A stretch of DNA of 64,000 nucleotides from Pachyseris speciosa (taxonomy: Eukaryota > Cnidaria > Anthozoa > Scleractinia > Pachyseridae), in the NCBI GenBank assembly GCA_016490735.1, contig JAEMWC010000005.1, positions 484,501 to 548,500 of the forward strand. Reading direction: 5' to 3'. The notes under the pieces are model-generated. The model saw only the letters and a list, made by a program, of their open reading frames with translations. It did no database searches and had not been told where the DNA came from. The position numbers and the translations under genes are program-made. Of the stretch, positions 1-12,322 are shown in pieces (positions within the stretch are counted from its first letter, which is position 1; each line of letters begins with the position of its first letter).

Positions 1-84
1 GTTCAATAATATATAATTTGTATATACGTTTTGATGTAGATTAGGGCGGTTAGTTCTAATTCTTAAATACTCGACCCCACAAGC

Positions 85-305
85 TTTAAGCTTTAAAAAT
101 TATCGTGTTTAAATAAAGATTTTGTCTGTATGTATGTATGTATGTATGTATGTATGTATGTATGTATGTATGTATGTATGTATGTATGTATGTATGTATG
201 TATGTATGTATGTATGTATGTATGTATGTATGTATGTATGTATGTATGTATGTATGTATGTATGTATGTATGTATGTATGTATGTATGTATGTATGTATG
301 TATGT
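85..305. repeat. (TGTA)n microsatellite after a LINE-like tail
   Basis: About 45 copies of TGTA run from 127 to 305. Just before them is GTGTTTAAATAAAG (107-120), which resembles the end of non-LTR retrotransposon 3' tails such as the one at 27600-27787. This looks like a truncated LINE tail whose terminal microsatellite expanded. Reading frames through it encode only tetranucleotide translation products. Confidence 0.75.
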
Positions 306-440
306 ATTGAGTAACTCCCTGACGGTGATAGTGACTTGTTGATTGCTCGCATGCCTGCCAAACTAAATGTAGTGAATAATTGAGTAAGTGATGCGATGAC
401 TCACGGACTCACTCACCGGTTAATTTGTCAATTAATTAAG

Positions 441-511
441 AGATTAATTGATTGATTGATTGATAGAAAGTTCGATCGATCGATCGGTTGATTGATTGAT
501 TGATTGATTGG
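441..511. repeat. (TTGA)n / GATC-rich simple repeat
   Basis: Two blocks of TTGA/GATT repeats flank a short GATCGATCGATC stretch. It is low-complexity DNA inside the last visible intron of transporter copy A. Confidence 0.7.
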
Positions 512-637
512 AGTGATCGGTCCACGTTGGTGATACAATCGTTCGTTCGTCTACTATTTCAAAACACACGCCATGTCAGTCAGTCTGTTTTTCTCGCTGT
601 TTTTCTTTAATCATAAGAACATAAAAAGAACACATAC

Positions 638-3600
638 CCGAAATAGGTGGACCGCCCAAGGCGCCACCGCCAGCAAACAACATTGAGAATCCAAACAAAG
701 AGGCCCTCTTCGATTCCTCAATAGAATTTAGTACTTCGATAATATAGGTTGTTACCATCATTCCATCCGTGATGCTAAACACAATGGCATAAGCTACCAA
801 CGCACCATACGATTTTGCCAGAGTCATTATCATGGTGGAAGCTCCCATGACAAAGGCAACAACTTGATATAGAAATCTTGCTTTAATGCACTTTATGTTG
901 CACAAAAATCCACCTCCAAGACGGCCAAACGAGGCAAATATACCAAGGAAGAGGTAAAGAGTAGCGCTTTTGTCGGCGGGAATCCCAAGATCGTCGCAGT
1001 GTTTTATCTGAAAGTATCAGAAAAAATTACGAGGTTTCAGATTCCTGTACTAAAAGACTTTACTTGCAAAAGTGTTCCATTGAATACAATGTCAGTAAAA
1101 ATTTTGAACAACAGTAAATACAGCTTTAAGTTTCCATTTGGGACTTTTTGTAAACCACCTAACTCTGGAATAATCATGGACAAAAGTAACCCTTTTTCGT
1201 TAAACGCGTGAGGTTTCCAATCTCCAGTTTTCACATTTCGATCCACTCCCCTTTTTTAATGTTGTAACCACATGAAAGTGCCCACGCAGCGCATTGAAAA
1301 GGGGGAAGGGGGGGGGGGGGAGGGGAAGGGGGTTTGGCTATCGACAAAAAGATGTATTTTCTTTGTTTCAATTACGGAAGGAAGTTTAGCTGATAGAAAG
1401 TGTTTGTTTTGCTTAAAACAAAGAAAGTGAAGCGAATAATTCTGTGATTGGCTTAAACTTTATTAAATTTCACACATGGAAAATTATTTTCATAACGATC
1501 ACGCAATGCACGGACTTGTGTTACAGCATATCCAAATTTGGTAACTAAATTACAAAAGTACGAAAAATCACGTGATTTCTGAGAAAAAGGTTTACATTGG
1601 AAGCGTTGTTTTGCGTAGGGCATCGTTACGGGCTTGAAGGATTTCTGTCATAAATTCGAGGAACCTCTCTTTGGCTCTACTGTACAATTGTCGACGAACA
1701 GTTCTTGAACTGATGTCGATACCCCATTTGTTTAAGAATCTACACGCTAATTAAACCTCACTGCTGACGTAAGGGTCGTTTTCGGCGAGTTTCTCCAAAA
1801 CGTTTCCTTCAGGAAAGCGTTTTGTTTTTACTTTTCTGGGCCTGCCACCACAATTTTTAAGGGAGTAACATTTCCGCTATCCTCAACCATGTCCTTCCAT
1901 CTTTTGGCGGCGTTTCTGTCTCTAATTCCTGCCTCTGCAAGAACTGATCTTGACTCAACACCAATCGCAATACGTTAAGGGGTTTGAGCACTGACATGAT
2001 TCGCAACCGAGGTGGGAATGGCTTTCCCGAACTTTTTTGAGTTGGAATGCACAATTTTTCTTCCTCTTTTGCCTGAAAGAGGGATTATTTAAATCCCCTT
2101 TTTTAAAAGGCATCACAACTTAAAAAACATTGCAGCATTTTAAAGAAAAACAGTGGCACATTTGAACATTTCTCACGAAGAATATTCCATGTGAAAGGCG
2201 TGACCCAACTGTATTTGCAGACATGTCTCTTTTCCCGCCATTTTTACAACCCTATGATGTATTATTTTTATTGGGAGAAATTTCTATGTGTGTAATTTAA
2301 TGACGTTTTTATAAAGACAAAAATCATTCAGGTTCCTTCTCTTGTTTTATTATTAGATAGTAAAACGTCAATCCAGAACAGTTTTGCCCAGCGTACTAGA
2401 CACATCTTTGATATGACTAACGTGTTGACAGCTGGCGGTATTGGGGAGATGATTGCTTATAGAGCTTCGCAGCTAAACACACATCAACTGATCTATAGCC
2501 TGCACTCGTCAAATCTTCCAAGGGGACTGTCGTTGTCAGCAAGAAGGATAACGGCATCATTTTGGCTGTGAAGAGAGGTCAGGAGATGCAGGAATGGGGG
2601 ATATGTTTTCCTCGCAAATTCGATAAATTTTAGTAACACCTTGGAAATACAAACGGCCCTTCATCACTGGCAAAAAAGGGTAAAAGGGATATTCGATCTT
2701 CTCCACTTCCTGGAAACTAGTCATAAATGAGTTTCCGATCTCAGATGTTTCAGATGGGGGGCGGGGGAGTTTGTTGTTGGTTCTCTTCGCTGCTACGAGA
2801 GTTTTTTCTCCGGGTACTCTGGTTTTCCCCTCTCCCAAAAAATCAACACTTCTAAATTCCAACGTTTAATACATGAGGCCCCGGCTCGGGAGATTGGGCA
2901 ACCACTCCTCACGCTCTCGAGCTTAAATAGATTGATTTGATTTTGATTTGAATACCAGCGGTAAAAGTTGAGCACAAGGCTTCGCGCCTAGTGTTTTGTT
3001 TTACACTACCAAACATCCTTCCCCCCAGCTTTAAATGTCCAAATGAAAGAGACTAAACCGTAGGTCAAGCTTTGCTTAAATGTTCTTGCTAAATACTCTT
3101 TTTAAGTATCTAAAATTTAATGAAGGAACGTGGCAATCGACGCACTTCATACTTACTAAATGCACATATGGTACCAAACGGGCAAATGTGTAGACTGGGG
3201 CTACCATTAGTATGATGACGACTCTGGGGTTCTTTAAAATGTTTACATTAAATCTAAATTGGCTGGAAGGACGCTCAGGTTGTTCACGTTCAATTGGAGA
3301 CGATGTTCCCTTGTGAAGAAAAAATCCAGTCAGAGAAACAGCAAAAAGGAGACCAGCAAACACTCGAAATGAGTTCCTCCAATCCAAAGCGTCTTCCAAG
3401 GCCTGCAGGGCAGGACCAAGAATCATTGTTCCCAAGCCTTGGCTCGCTGTTAGGACGCCGAGAGCGACAGATCTTCTTTTAACAAAGTAATGAGATGCAA
3501 TCACTGTGACTGTAACGTAAGTAACCGCAAAGCCCAACCCAAAGGGAAAACTGAAGGTTATGTAGAGAATGATGATCATGTTGTGACTGGCAAAGGACCC

Positions 3601-6600
3601 AATTGCAAGACCCACCGAACACAATAAGCATCCTGTCACAGTGGCAATACGAATGCCAAATCTGTTGAGGAAGGCACCCATGATTGGACCAGCGACACAG
3701 CCCACACCAATGATGATAGAAGAAACCCATGCTGTGAAACAAAAGAAACAGATGTGAAATTCAATGGATCATTTCTTCTGCATAATATCCGGCGTCTACA
3801 AACGAAAACTAGAGGTCCTCAATCTTCCGTGGGAAACGATAAAACACCAATCTGAAAGAACTCTTAAATGCCTTAAATTAAGATCACATGAGGGAACTTT
3901 CAAAGATCTATAACTGTTTAAGTCTCTTGAAAGGATCTTAAAAATATGTGCAAAATTTACCTCGATCCGAAAGAATTTGATTTGCAACTAATTTACTGCT
4001 TCAAAAATCTTGATGACTTTAAACAAAATCTTTGGAGAATCCAGCACTCATCCAATTGGCACTGACCACTGCTTACAGCTGTTGCGGGACAGATTTAAGT
4101 CGCTGTGGCTTCTCAGGATCACTTCAGTTTATTCAGCGTCAGACTTCTACACTCTGACGTTACCGGCAGACAACTCTCCTTAAACTACATAAAACTAGCG
4201 TTTAAGTATGCTCGCTCTGAGCTGTGATTGGTTGATTGTTCGTTCGACTATACAAACTTAAGGCGGGCGAATACGTGCCTCGATTGTAGAGCTAGAATGA
4301 GTTGATCAAGCTTATTGTAACCAACTTTACAGGGTTCACTTTAGTAATTGTACGTTTGAGACTGTAAAGTTTCCGTGCCAAATTCAATTACGGCTAGCTA
4401 CAGAGCTTGAAAGTTACACATGGACTAGCCTGCGTGCAGACGTCTCCTATTTCCTTTGTTGCACGCGGAAAAGGGACGTCTGCGAAACGGCGTCGCTAAT
4501 CGTGTTCCAGTATCCCGCTGTTTGGTCTTAAATTTCGCATAAATAATGAAACATTATCCACCGCTGTGGAAGTCTGGCCATATGTCAGTACCCCGCGACA
4601 CAACATTTTCCCCAAGCTTTCCAGCTATACCGTCAGCCTTTTACTCGGCCACTGAGCCTTGACTTGCACCAGCCTTATGTTCATTTTCAGACTATTCAAC
4701 TACGCGCTTATTGATTGCATGCCTAACAGGAGAATTGGGAATTACGCGTGTAGAATGCGTGGTGAAGACCTTGATGAGTGTTGAAGATAGCGCGCGTTAG
4801 CGAGGCGAAGAGGAACCAGATTCGCCTAAGAGAATTCGTTTCTCAGGAGAAGCCGATGCTCCTGCTTTAAAAGATTTGCGACGGTAATCTTCGAAAAGCT
4901 CCTCGTCGATTTTTCCAGTTGTTGCGAAGTCTAATGTCGCTTTGTAGTTTCGTGACACACTGTTTACACTGAAATATAAGCTTATGTTGGTTCACAGTGA
5001 ACTGAAGAGAAATAATTTCTTCCTAAACATTAAATGCTCTGTGACCTTACACAAGATTTCTTTCGCTCAGCTTTTCGATGGCTGAAAAATGCAGTTAACA
5101 TTGTATGTTTTGATCCGTTTTTTACATGGAAAACCCTGCTAAACATGGGCGGCATAATGATGCATACATTATGAAATCTGTTTTAGATAAACACCGATCA
5201 GAATTTGCTCCAACAAAGACCACTATCTGGCTACCAATCACAGTTCTTTCCCAAGATCCTGGAAAAACAGCAGGATACTGGAACACGATTAGCGACGCCG
5301 TTTCGCAGACGACGTCTGCGAACGTCCCTAAAGGAAATAGGAGACGTCTGCACGCAGGCTACTGCACGCAGGCTACAAATGGACATGATCCTAAATTTAT
5401 CGGCAAGGCATGCAGAAACGTTTGCGGGAACATCGCGGTAAATACTTCGGCTAAGCTAAATTCACGTTAATTAAAATATTCGATAAACACGGAAACCAAA
5501 GTTTCCGCGGTCCTTTATACAGATACCCGTGCTCACATGGACAAACTTGCTATCTTATCGAAATCAACAGCTACAAGTCCTTGTGCTTCTAACGACAACG
5601 GTGGAAATTCGGCTTTTACCGTAAGCAACTTACTCGTGGGAAAGTTACAACAATTATATATAATTACCTGCGTGGGTTTGTTTGGTTCGTTCAACCAAGT
5701 TAAGCAGGTTTGCACGTTTAAGATACAATAAATGAAACTAAAGACATTGAGGTAAATATTGTAAAATATGCTTCAACACAACCTTTGTAGCCAGAAACAT
5801 GCCATACCCCATCTACTGACGTTGGATAACTCACGTGACTCTTAATGATTTGCGCTAAGGGTGTCGAAACGTGAGTCAATGTCACCACGAAAAGTCCTTC
5901 TCAGGACTTACGACACTCATCCGGACGATTGTACTTTATAAGTTACTTTATCTATTCGAGGTCATTATGCTGCCGGGAAGTTTGAGCACCAGATGGTCCT
6001 CTATTTACAGTGTATTTATACACCCGCGAAAGTCTTAACACCGATCACGGCCTGGAAGCGGAAGCAACGTCTCCAACACAAACCACCACGCCCCTGACTT
6101 AGCATCGGGCAAAGTCTGCTAGCTCCAGCAGAATGAAATGTTGCAGACGTCGGATGGATTCCTCAAGCAAAAGGACCCCACTGCAATTTTTCAATGCCAT
6201 TCTGCCTAGATACTACCACTTGCCCTTTGAGGGAATTACCCTTTCACGAACCGCTTCGGTTTGGAGTTCATTAAAGAAAGAAAACGGCAATGGTTTTTCA
6301 ACCAATTACAGCGATTCAGAAGATGGAAATTAGAATCAACTCAAACGACACCCAACTCAACCCATTCAAGAGTGAATGGGTCTTCTACTGACTCCACCGA
6401 TTCAGAAGATGGGGAGAAGAATCAACTGCGCTTTATCAAAGTGGGGTGACACACACGTAAGGTGAGAACGGTGGCGCATCCTCCTCGCTTGTCTCCTTCC
6501 GCGCGCCTCCCAAATTCGCGCCCCATTTCTCTCGACTGCCAACTGGTCCACTTATATGAGCGCAAAACAACAGGGTTTTTACCTGATAAAAACATTTTTA

Positions 6601-8909
6601 AAGTATAACCTTTCATGTAGTTTCACTCGACTTAAAAGAATAATGAGACCGACGGATTGGTCTCAGAACAGAACAGAACAGAACAGAGCAGAATCCTTTA
6701 CTTAATTTTAGGCTCAGAGTACTTCAAAGCAACTTGTTATCAACAGGAGCCCTGAGAACTGTTACCTAATTATACAAAATAGATGCTTAATCAATTATAC
6801 ATAAAATTAAAAATATATATATTGACTAAAAAGACTTGAAAGACTCTTCAAATGTAGCAATGCCTAGATATAAAATAAGAAAACTGAATCAATTACTGCA
6901 ACCTGTGTGCTGCCAGTAAATTTTGCACCTCAAATAAGACGCCTAGTTCATAAACTTTTGTTCTCTATGGGCGCAGTATTTAACGTGACTGTAAGAAACA
7001 AGGAATCTTAGAATTCAAATTTTTAACATTATTATAGACTTAAATTATTTTCAAATTTTTACATTACGATTAATGCATTTCTAAGAACAATATTTCTCTA
7101 TTACAACAATGCTTTATTTTATTTCCAGTACATACTGCTATCGTTACTAGACTATGTTTTCAGCATTTTAGAATTTTTATTATACTTTTGCTGACAACTT
7201 GTAAATATAGTTAGTATGGTGCTAAAAAAAATTAATACAAGGAGGCTCTGCCCAGAGGTCCAACCCCTTACCCTTTTATATACCATTTTTGGCAGAAAAG
7301 GTACCCCTTGCGTACACCTTCCATTGGAAATGGTACCCCTTTCACAAGACGTCTTGTCATTTTCATGTAACACTCAATAAATTAATACAGTACAGTCATA
7401 AGGTATGTGTGTTCGAAATATTTTAATGAAAGGCCCTTTTAAATACCTAAATGACAGATTTCCCTACCCTTTCATATACTTCGACTCGTGAAATCCCTAC
7501 CCTTTCATATACCTGAATTGTGAAAAAGGTACCCCTTTCCTTGTATAGGCCATTATAGGGAGTAGCCCCTGGGGTATGGTGTCCCCAATTAGCCCAAAGG
7601 GGCTAAATACATTAATTAGCACTTGAATACATTGTCTAGTTAAGCATTGGACTTCTAATTGTGATTTCATCTCTTACATTGTCTAGTTAAACAGCCACGG
7701 CTGCTTGGTTTGCCTTTCCAGGGAAGTTTCATAGTGGAAAATCTACATTTCTTTATGGTGTGTTAAACATAGGAAACCGAAAAATCAGGCTAGAAAGCAG
7801 TTAGTGGCATGTATAATGCTATCCTAGCATATGTACTTGAAGTAGTGGACGATAGACACATTTTAGTGAGGAGACACAGACTAAAAGCTCTTCAATCCAA
7901 AAGCACTGTTAAACATTAATTTACATATAAATATGTGATGCAAGCAGATAAAATCACTATTATAAGTCCAAACTAGATGCATAGCAGAAGAATAAAAAGC
8001 TGAAAAAGGAAAAAATTCTGCCTCCAGATAAAAAAAGTTCAGCCCTTCCCAAATGTATGACTGACGATCTTTCCCTCTTCTCCAACCCCCTCCCCCCTCC
8101 CCGTCCGCCTCCCCCACAAAGAGAAAAAAAACGTGACTGATTGTGTTAAACATTTGCATCGCAGACAAAGAAAAACGAATGGGATTTCTCAATCTGCCAT
8201 GTGCACCTCACGCGCAAATCAAGATTACGCAATGTCTTTAAAGAAAGAGTTCGTACAATAATCTGTGTATATATATGTTGGGTTTTGACCTCTGTGTCCC
8301 AAACGGAATGTAAACAATAACAAATTGCTGGTGACGTCCTCCGTGTACAGTAATCAGTGCCTGGCCTTGACACTCTCGGTGCTGGCAACACGCAAATTTA
8401 ATTTTTGCAGAAATGTCACGGCATACACATCATTTCACCGGATATTAACAGCTTGCATACAAATTTACTTGTCACCAGCTGGAATAGACCAGACAAATGC
8501 TCCCAGTGCCAGTTCCACTACTCAATCCGCGAAAGCGAAAACAAAAAGCCTTAGTATTATAAATCAAGTGTTCTTATATATGTAAGCTTAAGCTTCGCCA
8601 TATACAAATATGCTTCAAGAACTTAAATGTGCAAAGTATCTGCCATGGCAAGTGCTTGCGGGCAGAAGTAAAAGATCAATCAATAATGGAAAAGAAGTTA
8701 GTAACTTAGTAACTGCAATAGATTCTCACCCTCTTACCTGTCCTCTCGCGACTTTCGTCAAAAGCATCCATTAGAGCAGGAAATAGCACTCCAAGAGCGA
8801 AGGAAAAACCAAGCGTAAGAATCATGCATATTGTGGCACAAAGACATATGAACCACGACCAAACGCTGTCTTCTTTGTAAGAAGAAACGTTACAACAACT
8901 GAAAAACAT
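638..8909 (-). CDS. MCT-like MFS transporter (SLC16 family), copy A, 3' end outside window
   Basis: Plasma-membrane major-facilitator transporter resembling monocarboxylate transporters; substrate unknown. Exons, read on the minus strand: 8909-8738, 3731-3157 and 1007-638. All junctions are GT-AG; the third intron starts at 637 and the last exon lies before base 1. Start: the ATG at 8907-8909, giving MFFSCCNVSSYKED. Exon 1 encodes TM1 with DSVWSWF where classic MCTs have a DGGWGW-like motif. Exon 2 carries the loop ending in RERT, then HYFVKRRSVALG, matching the family's KRR..A.G loop, and GQGLG-like helix residues. Exon 3 begins the second half (IKHCDDLGIPADKS) and has the conserved GR in the eighth helix. 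It is closest to copy C: the first exons are nearly identical in protein sequence. Seen: exon structure and motifs. Known: MCT fold and motifs. Inferred: membrane location and transport role. Confidence 0.85.
1172..1430. repeat. Interspersed repeat, ATCATGGACAAAAGT family
   Basis: Starts with AATCATGGACAAAAGT and includes a G-rich run (1300-1328). It is similar over most of its length to 54100-54450 (shared AAACGCGTGAG, TGTTGTAACCAC and ATTGAAAAGGGGG blocks). The same start sequence forms the inverted ends of the element at 16309-16583, so all three are likely members or hybrids of one non-autonomous family. Confidence 0.6.
2765..2995 (+). mobile_element. Fragment of a tRNA-derived SINE
   Basis: The stretch GAGTTTGTTGTTGGTTCTCT followed by a GAGAGTTTTTTCTCCGGG-like block and ATTCCAA matches the body of the two full SINE copies at 34712-34975 and 50768-51037. 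The tRNA-like head is missing and the 3' part differs. It sits in intron 2 of copy A. Confidence 0.65.
4436..5375. mobile_element. 940-bp TIR element, TAGCCTG family, 9-bp target duplication
   Basis: Inverted ends of about 100 bp: TAGCCTGCGTGCAGACGTCT at the left is matched by its complement at the right, and the arms also share the block GCGTCGCTAATCGTGTTCCA in opposite orientation. Flanks CACATGGAC (4427-4435) and CAAATGGAC (5376-5384) form a 9-bp target duplication with one mismatch. A 9-bp duplication fits Mutator-like elements. No transposase is encoded; it is non-autonomous. A short tandem duplication of GCACGCAGGCTA lies at the right end. Confidence 0.75.
5385..8737. other. Intron 1 remainder of copy A, no gene seen
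   Basis: No open frame here looks coding on either strand. It contains a short GAACA microsatellite (6665-6690), the repeat at 7190-7585 and otherwise AT-rich unique-looking sequence. Confidence 0.6.
7190..7585. repeat. Interspersed repeat with CCCTACCCTTTCATATAC motifs
   Basis: The block CCCTACCCTTTCATATAC occurs twice (from 7461 and 7496) with diverged copies from 7268. The end, TATAGGGAGTAGCCCCTGG, resembles the GGGGTACTCC ends of the element at 28023-28427, so this is probably a relative. Confidence 0.45.
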
Positions 8910-9630
8910 TTCAACAGATGTAACTATGCTAAATTAAAGAGATAGTACAATGGCGAATCGTTCGGACTTCACAGCGTTCGCCATTTTGCATGTGTCACGC
9001 AACTCACATGCTCAAGCTTTTAGACGAGTGGGGGAATCGTGGGGGAGGGGGAGAGGGCTCCTTTGTTGCTTGACTGTCAGAAATCACGTCCAGTCATAGT
9101 TTTAACTCGCCAAACATTTTCCACTGAAAAGGCTGACTTACCATCATGCTGATTGTTTACATATAAAGAAGAGCTGGATGAAAATATTTCAACACTCGAG
9201 TGGTTATTCAACACAAAATTTAAATTTCAAATAAACACAAATTACTTTGGATTTAAAACGAGAAAGGCATTTCCCTCTTTTTCTGTTGGGAGTATCCTTT
9301 GTTGCCAACCGTGAACGAAATTTCGTTTGGGTCCGATACAACACTACTCGCTCCTACCACAGTTCAACGACACCCTACTAAAGACAAAAAGTTTCTAATC
9401 TCTATGAATCCCTTATGCCACACTCAACTGCTTGTAAACCATAACCTTCACAACAGCACGCGTGCCGATACAGCTTCTTTATGGGATATTAGAAGGTACA
9501 CTACTGACAGTGTTCACCTGGGCTCAGTTGTTCTCAGCAAAATTAAGCTAGTCGCGGGTTAGAGTGAACTGTGAGTCCAATTTAGCTACTGCTCAATAAA
9601 AACAATTTCGAAAAATTTCTGAGGGGAAAT
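8910..9630. other. Upstream region of copy A, no feature recognised
   Basis: This presumably contains the copy A promoter. Unlike the other transporter 5' ends it does not contain the block CGAACAACACACGAAGTG found at 11257 and 22430. No open frame or repeat is evident. Confidence 0.5.
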
Positions 9631-10272
9631 GGTAATGGTAACGAATCCGATCCAACCAAAGCGTTGGCGAACGTGTCGGCCGACACGTTGGTCGACAGTC
9701 GGCCGACTGTCGAGCAACTGTCGGTCGACTGTCGGCCGACTGTCGGCCAACTGTTGGTAATGGTAACGAATCCAATCCAACCAACGCGTTGGCGAACGTG
9801 TTGGCCGACAAGTTGATCGACAGTCGGCCGACTGTCGACCAACTGTCGGTCGACTGTCGGCCGACAGTTGGTCGACTGTCGGCCAACTGTTGGTATTTGT
9901 GTGTGCTCCACTATCCGGATCCACAAAGTTCTCAGAGTGATTTACTGACAGATGGATGTATCCAGGCTGGTTGAGCGGTCAGAGTGGTATGTAAGGGGTA
10001 AATTGGTCTGAATAGATAACCGACGCGTTGGAAGTGTGTTGGAAGACACGTTGATAAAAAGTAAGTGAATATTCTAAATACCCGGCTGTATTTTCAAAGT
10101 TATTTATACATCCACGTTCGTCGAGTGTCGGCCAATGCGCTGTTAGTGTGTCGGCCAACGTGTTGGTCGTGTGTCGGCCGACACGTCGGTGATACGTTGG
10201 TGGCATGTTGGCCAACATGTCGGCCGACACGTTCACCAACGCGTTGGTTGGATCGGATTCGTTACCATTACC
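9631..10272. mobile_element. 642-bp TIR element with GTCGGCCGAC subrepeats and 8-bp target duplication
   Basis: Both ends carry an inverted repeat of about 54 bp starting GGTAATGGTAACGAATCC with roughly two mismatches. The flanks are identical, GGGGAAAT at 9623-9630 and 10273-10280, an 8-bp target duplication. The interior is dominated by short palindromic units (GTCGGCCGAC, GTTGGCCGAC, GTCGACCAAC), and the left end motif is repeated internally near 9755. No transposase is present. An 8-bp duplication fits several superfamilies (hAT, P and others), so the class is left open. Confidence 0.85.
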
Positions 10273-10911
10273 GGGGAAATGGGCCCTTTAAATTCAGGTC
10301 TACTTTTAAAAAGCTTGACTGGAATTTAACTTTACTTACTTTAAGCGTAAACTTTGATCTACAAAAACCCTCTCAACAAGCGAGATAAAAACTTCGGTTT
10401 ATTCTTCAGTAATCCTACGTTAGCGTTAATCGGCTTTCGAACAACCGCACCCTGGTGATTTGTAGATTTTTTTTTTTTGCCCCTGAAAACTAAAAAAAAA
10501 AAAAAAAAAACACGAAGCCATAATGGCCTGCACTCGGCCTTCTAAGAGGCGATCGGAATTTCTTTCAATATTTTATTTTAAAATGTAGCATCCGTACTTT
10601 GATCATGTACAGATAAATAGCACAAATGTCAAGAAATTGAGATATTGTAGATTTAAAAAATAGTAAATAAACGACCTGTCAAAGTCTCAGGGATATCCCG
10701 TACTTGACTTACTCACACGCTAAAACCCAATTTCTTAATTTTAGGACAAAAAGGTTCTGTTTCTCATTTTAAAGGTCTTAATTTCAGAAAATTTTCTTAA
10801 TTTTAGCCGTTAATTTCTCAAATTAAGAGCTCGTTGAAAATAAGAAAAAATCCAGAACTTCCCTTCTTTTAAGATTTTTTTCTTGATTTCCAATTAAATA
10901 ACCTTGTGTTG
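10273..10911. other. Repeat-derived intergenic DNA
   Basis: No gene is seen. A poly-T/poly-A pair lies near 10470-10512. The segment 10670-10712 (TGTCAAAGTCTCAGGG and neighbours) recurs in inverted orientation near 55150-55205, marking an unnamed interspersed repeat. Confidence 0.5.
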
Positions 10912-11095
10912 TTAATATAAGACCTTTGATTCAGAAGAGTATTTCTGAATCTTGAGAATGCGTCCGCTCCCACACACGCTCTTATTGGATAAGTTTTTTA
11001 GGCTAGTTGGTATCCCATTCCAGATTTTAACGCCAACACGTGAAAAGGCCTTAATTTGAACATTAAGTGCGGATTGTTTGGTGAAAAAATGCTCA
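10912..11095 (-). pseudogene. LINE reverse-transcriptase C-terminal remnant
   Basis: The minus strand encodes LNVQIKAFSRVGVKIWNGIP followed by a leucine/lysine-rich tail. This pattern (aromatic 'SR.G..IWN.IP' then basic tail) is the typical C-terminus of cnidarian CR1/L2-like non-LTR reverse transcriptases. Only the last tens of codons remain, so it is a 5'-truncated dead copy. Family assignment is from recognition of the motif only. Confidence 0.6.
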
Positions 11096-11237
11096 GATGA
11101 AGCGGAGTCGGAAGAAAATGGAAACGCTCTGATTCTTCCGACTCCGATTCCATCGAGCTCATGACTTCGCTTACTACTCCGATTTTTGATATACATTGGG
11201 TCATAAGCACTCTTATAACTCCGACTACAACTTCGGG

Positions 11238-12180
11238 CGCCGACGAAATGTTCCGAACAACACACGAAGTGTTAGCCGGTGAAACTGTTAGGTGTCGCGT
11301 GACTAACAAAATAATTTACCCAGCCAGGAGCCCATGGACGTGGACTCCTGACCAGCTAAATAGAATTACCAAGTCGATCGATCTTCTCGGATCGGAGTGT
11401 GGCAGGAAACTCTAATTGCTGTCAGAAATTGTTCTGCTGTAATTGGATAGAACTGATTCGTGACCAGCAATTGTGTTGACAGATGAATTAGTCGTTGCGC
11501 AGTAGCAAATGTTACTATCGTATGACATATTTTAAGGTGTTGTAAAAAGAAGAAAGAATCTGTGACAGGAGAGTGTGAGTAATGTGATTCGAGCGAGAGT
11601 ACAGTTGTAACGAAGAAACTTTAACTTGGAAAAGAAGAAAACCGTCAAGTGTCGGAACCTAGCGGACTCGTTGGTCTCATTTCCGATATTGAATAATCCG
11701 CAAAGGGCATAGCCCATCACTGCAGATGGGCAGAAGTGCAGGCTCAAGTGGGTGCAAGTATCCAGGGTTCAGCGTCACTAAGGCATAGCTCATGGTGACC
11801 TTTTTAAAAGCCTCCACTGTTTGTTCTTCGATAATGTGGTTTTTGACGAGTTCCAGTGCGCGCTAAAAAACTGTTTATATTTGTTATATATTGAAACATT
11901 GAAAACGATTTGGCAAATGGATATCAAAGAACTATTTATATCAATAAACACTGTAGAATTGCAAGATTGTTTTGAATGGGGGACAAGTCAAATTTTTGTC
12001 ATAGTTTTCATTATGTTGTGCTAACGTTTCGTCTCAAAGCAAGACAGCGCTTCCTCGTGGTTTAGTTGCTTTTGTTCTACAGAATTTACGACTCTCTGAT
12101 TCTCCCAATTGGCCTTTCTTTCGCTTTCGGAGCTCTTTTTTCCCGTATTCTGGAATCCTCCTTCCCACCCCGTCCTGAAA
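11238..12180 (+). pseudogene. Decayed duplicate of promoter and exon 1 of transporter copy C
   Basis: The block GCGCCGACGAAATGTTCCGA plus CGAACAACACACGAAGTG and TTAGCCGG matches 22412-22460 upstream of copy C. After about 550 bp of extra sequence the match resumes at 11918 (AAGAACTATTTATATCAATA against the copy C leader) and runs through the first exon: TGTTGTGCTAACGTTTC, AGACAGCGCTT, TCGTGGTTTA and TTTCGCTTTCGGAG. Relative to copy C, a one-base deletion after TCGTCTCA (about 12038) breaks the frame, ATGATTCTC is altered, and the match fades before the splice donor. No exons 2-4 follow in the same orientation, so this is a partial, non-functional segmental duplicate lying between copies A and B. 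Confidence 0.85.
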
Positions 12181-12322
12181 ACCTACTGGTTTATTTAGCT
12201 TCCTAACTTGCCCATTGTTTTTATTTAGTTTAGATTAACATAATTTGTAAATTTTCTAGATTGTAACAGAAAAAAATGTATGCATTGACAAAAGCAAATA
12301 AAGATTATTACTATTACCGAAT
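12181..12322 (+). repeat. Possible LINE 3' tail
   Basis: AT-rich sequence ending GCAAATAAAGATTATTACTA is in the style of non-LTR retrotransposon 3' tails that end in a short repeat. It directly follows the pseudo-exon, so an insertion may have truncated it. There is no coding part to confirm this. Confidence 0.3.

Noticed and set aside
86..361. Open frames of Tyr/Ile/His/Thr and Val/Cys/Met/Tyr repeats
   Set aside because: They are translations of the (TGTA)n microsatellite, open in all frames by composition.
9582..10239. Arg/Pro/Thr/Val-rich repeat frames on both strands
   Set aside because: They are by-products of the palindromic subrepeats of a TIR element and are open in several frames at once.
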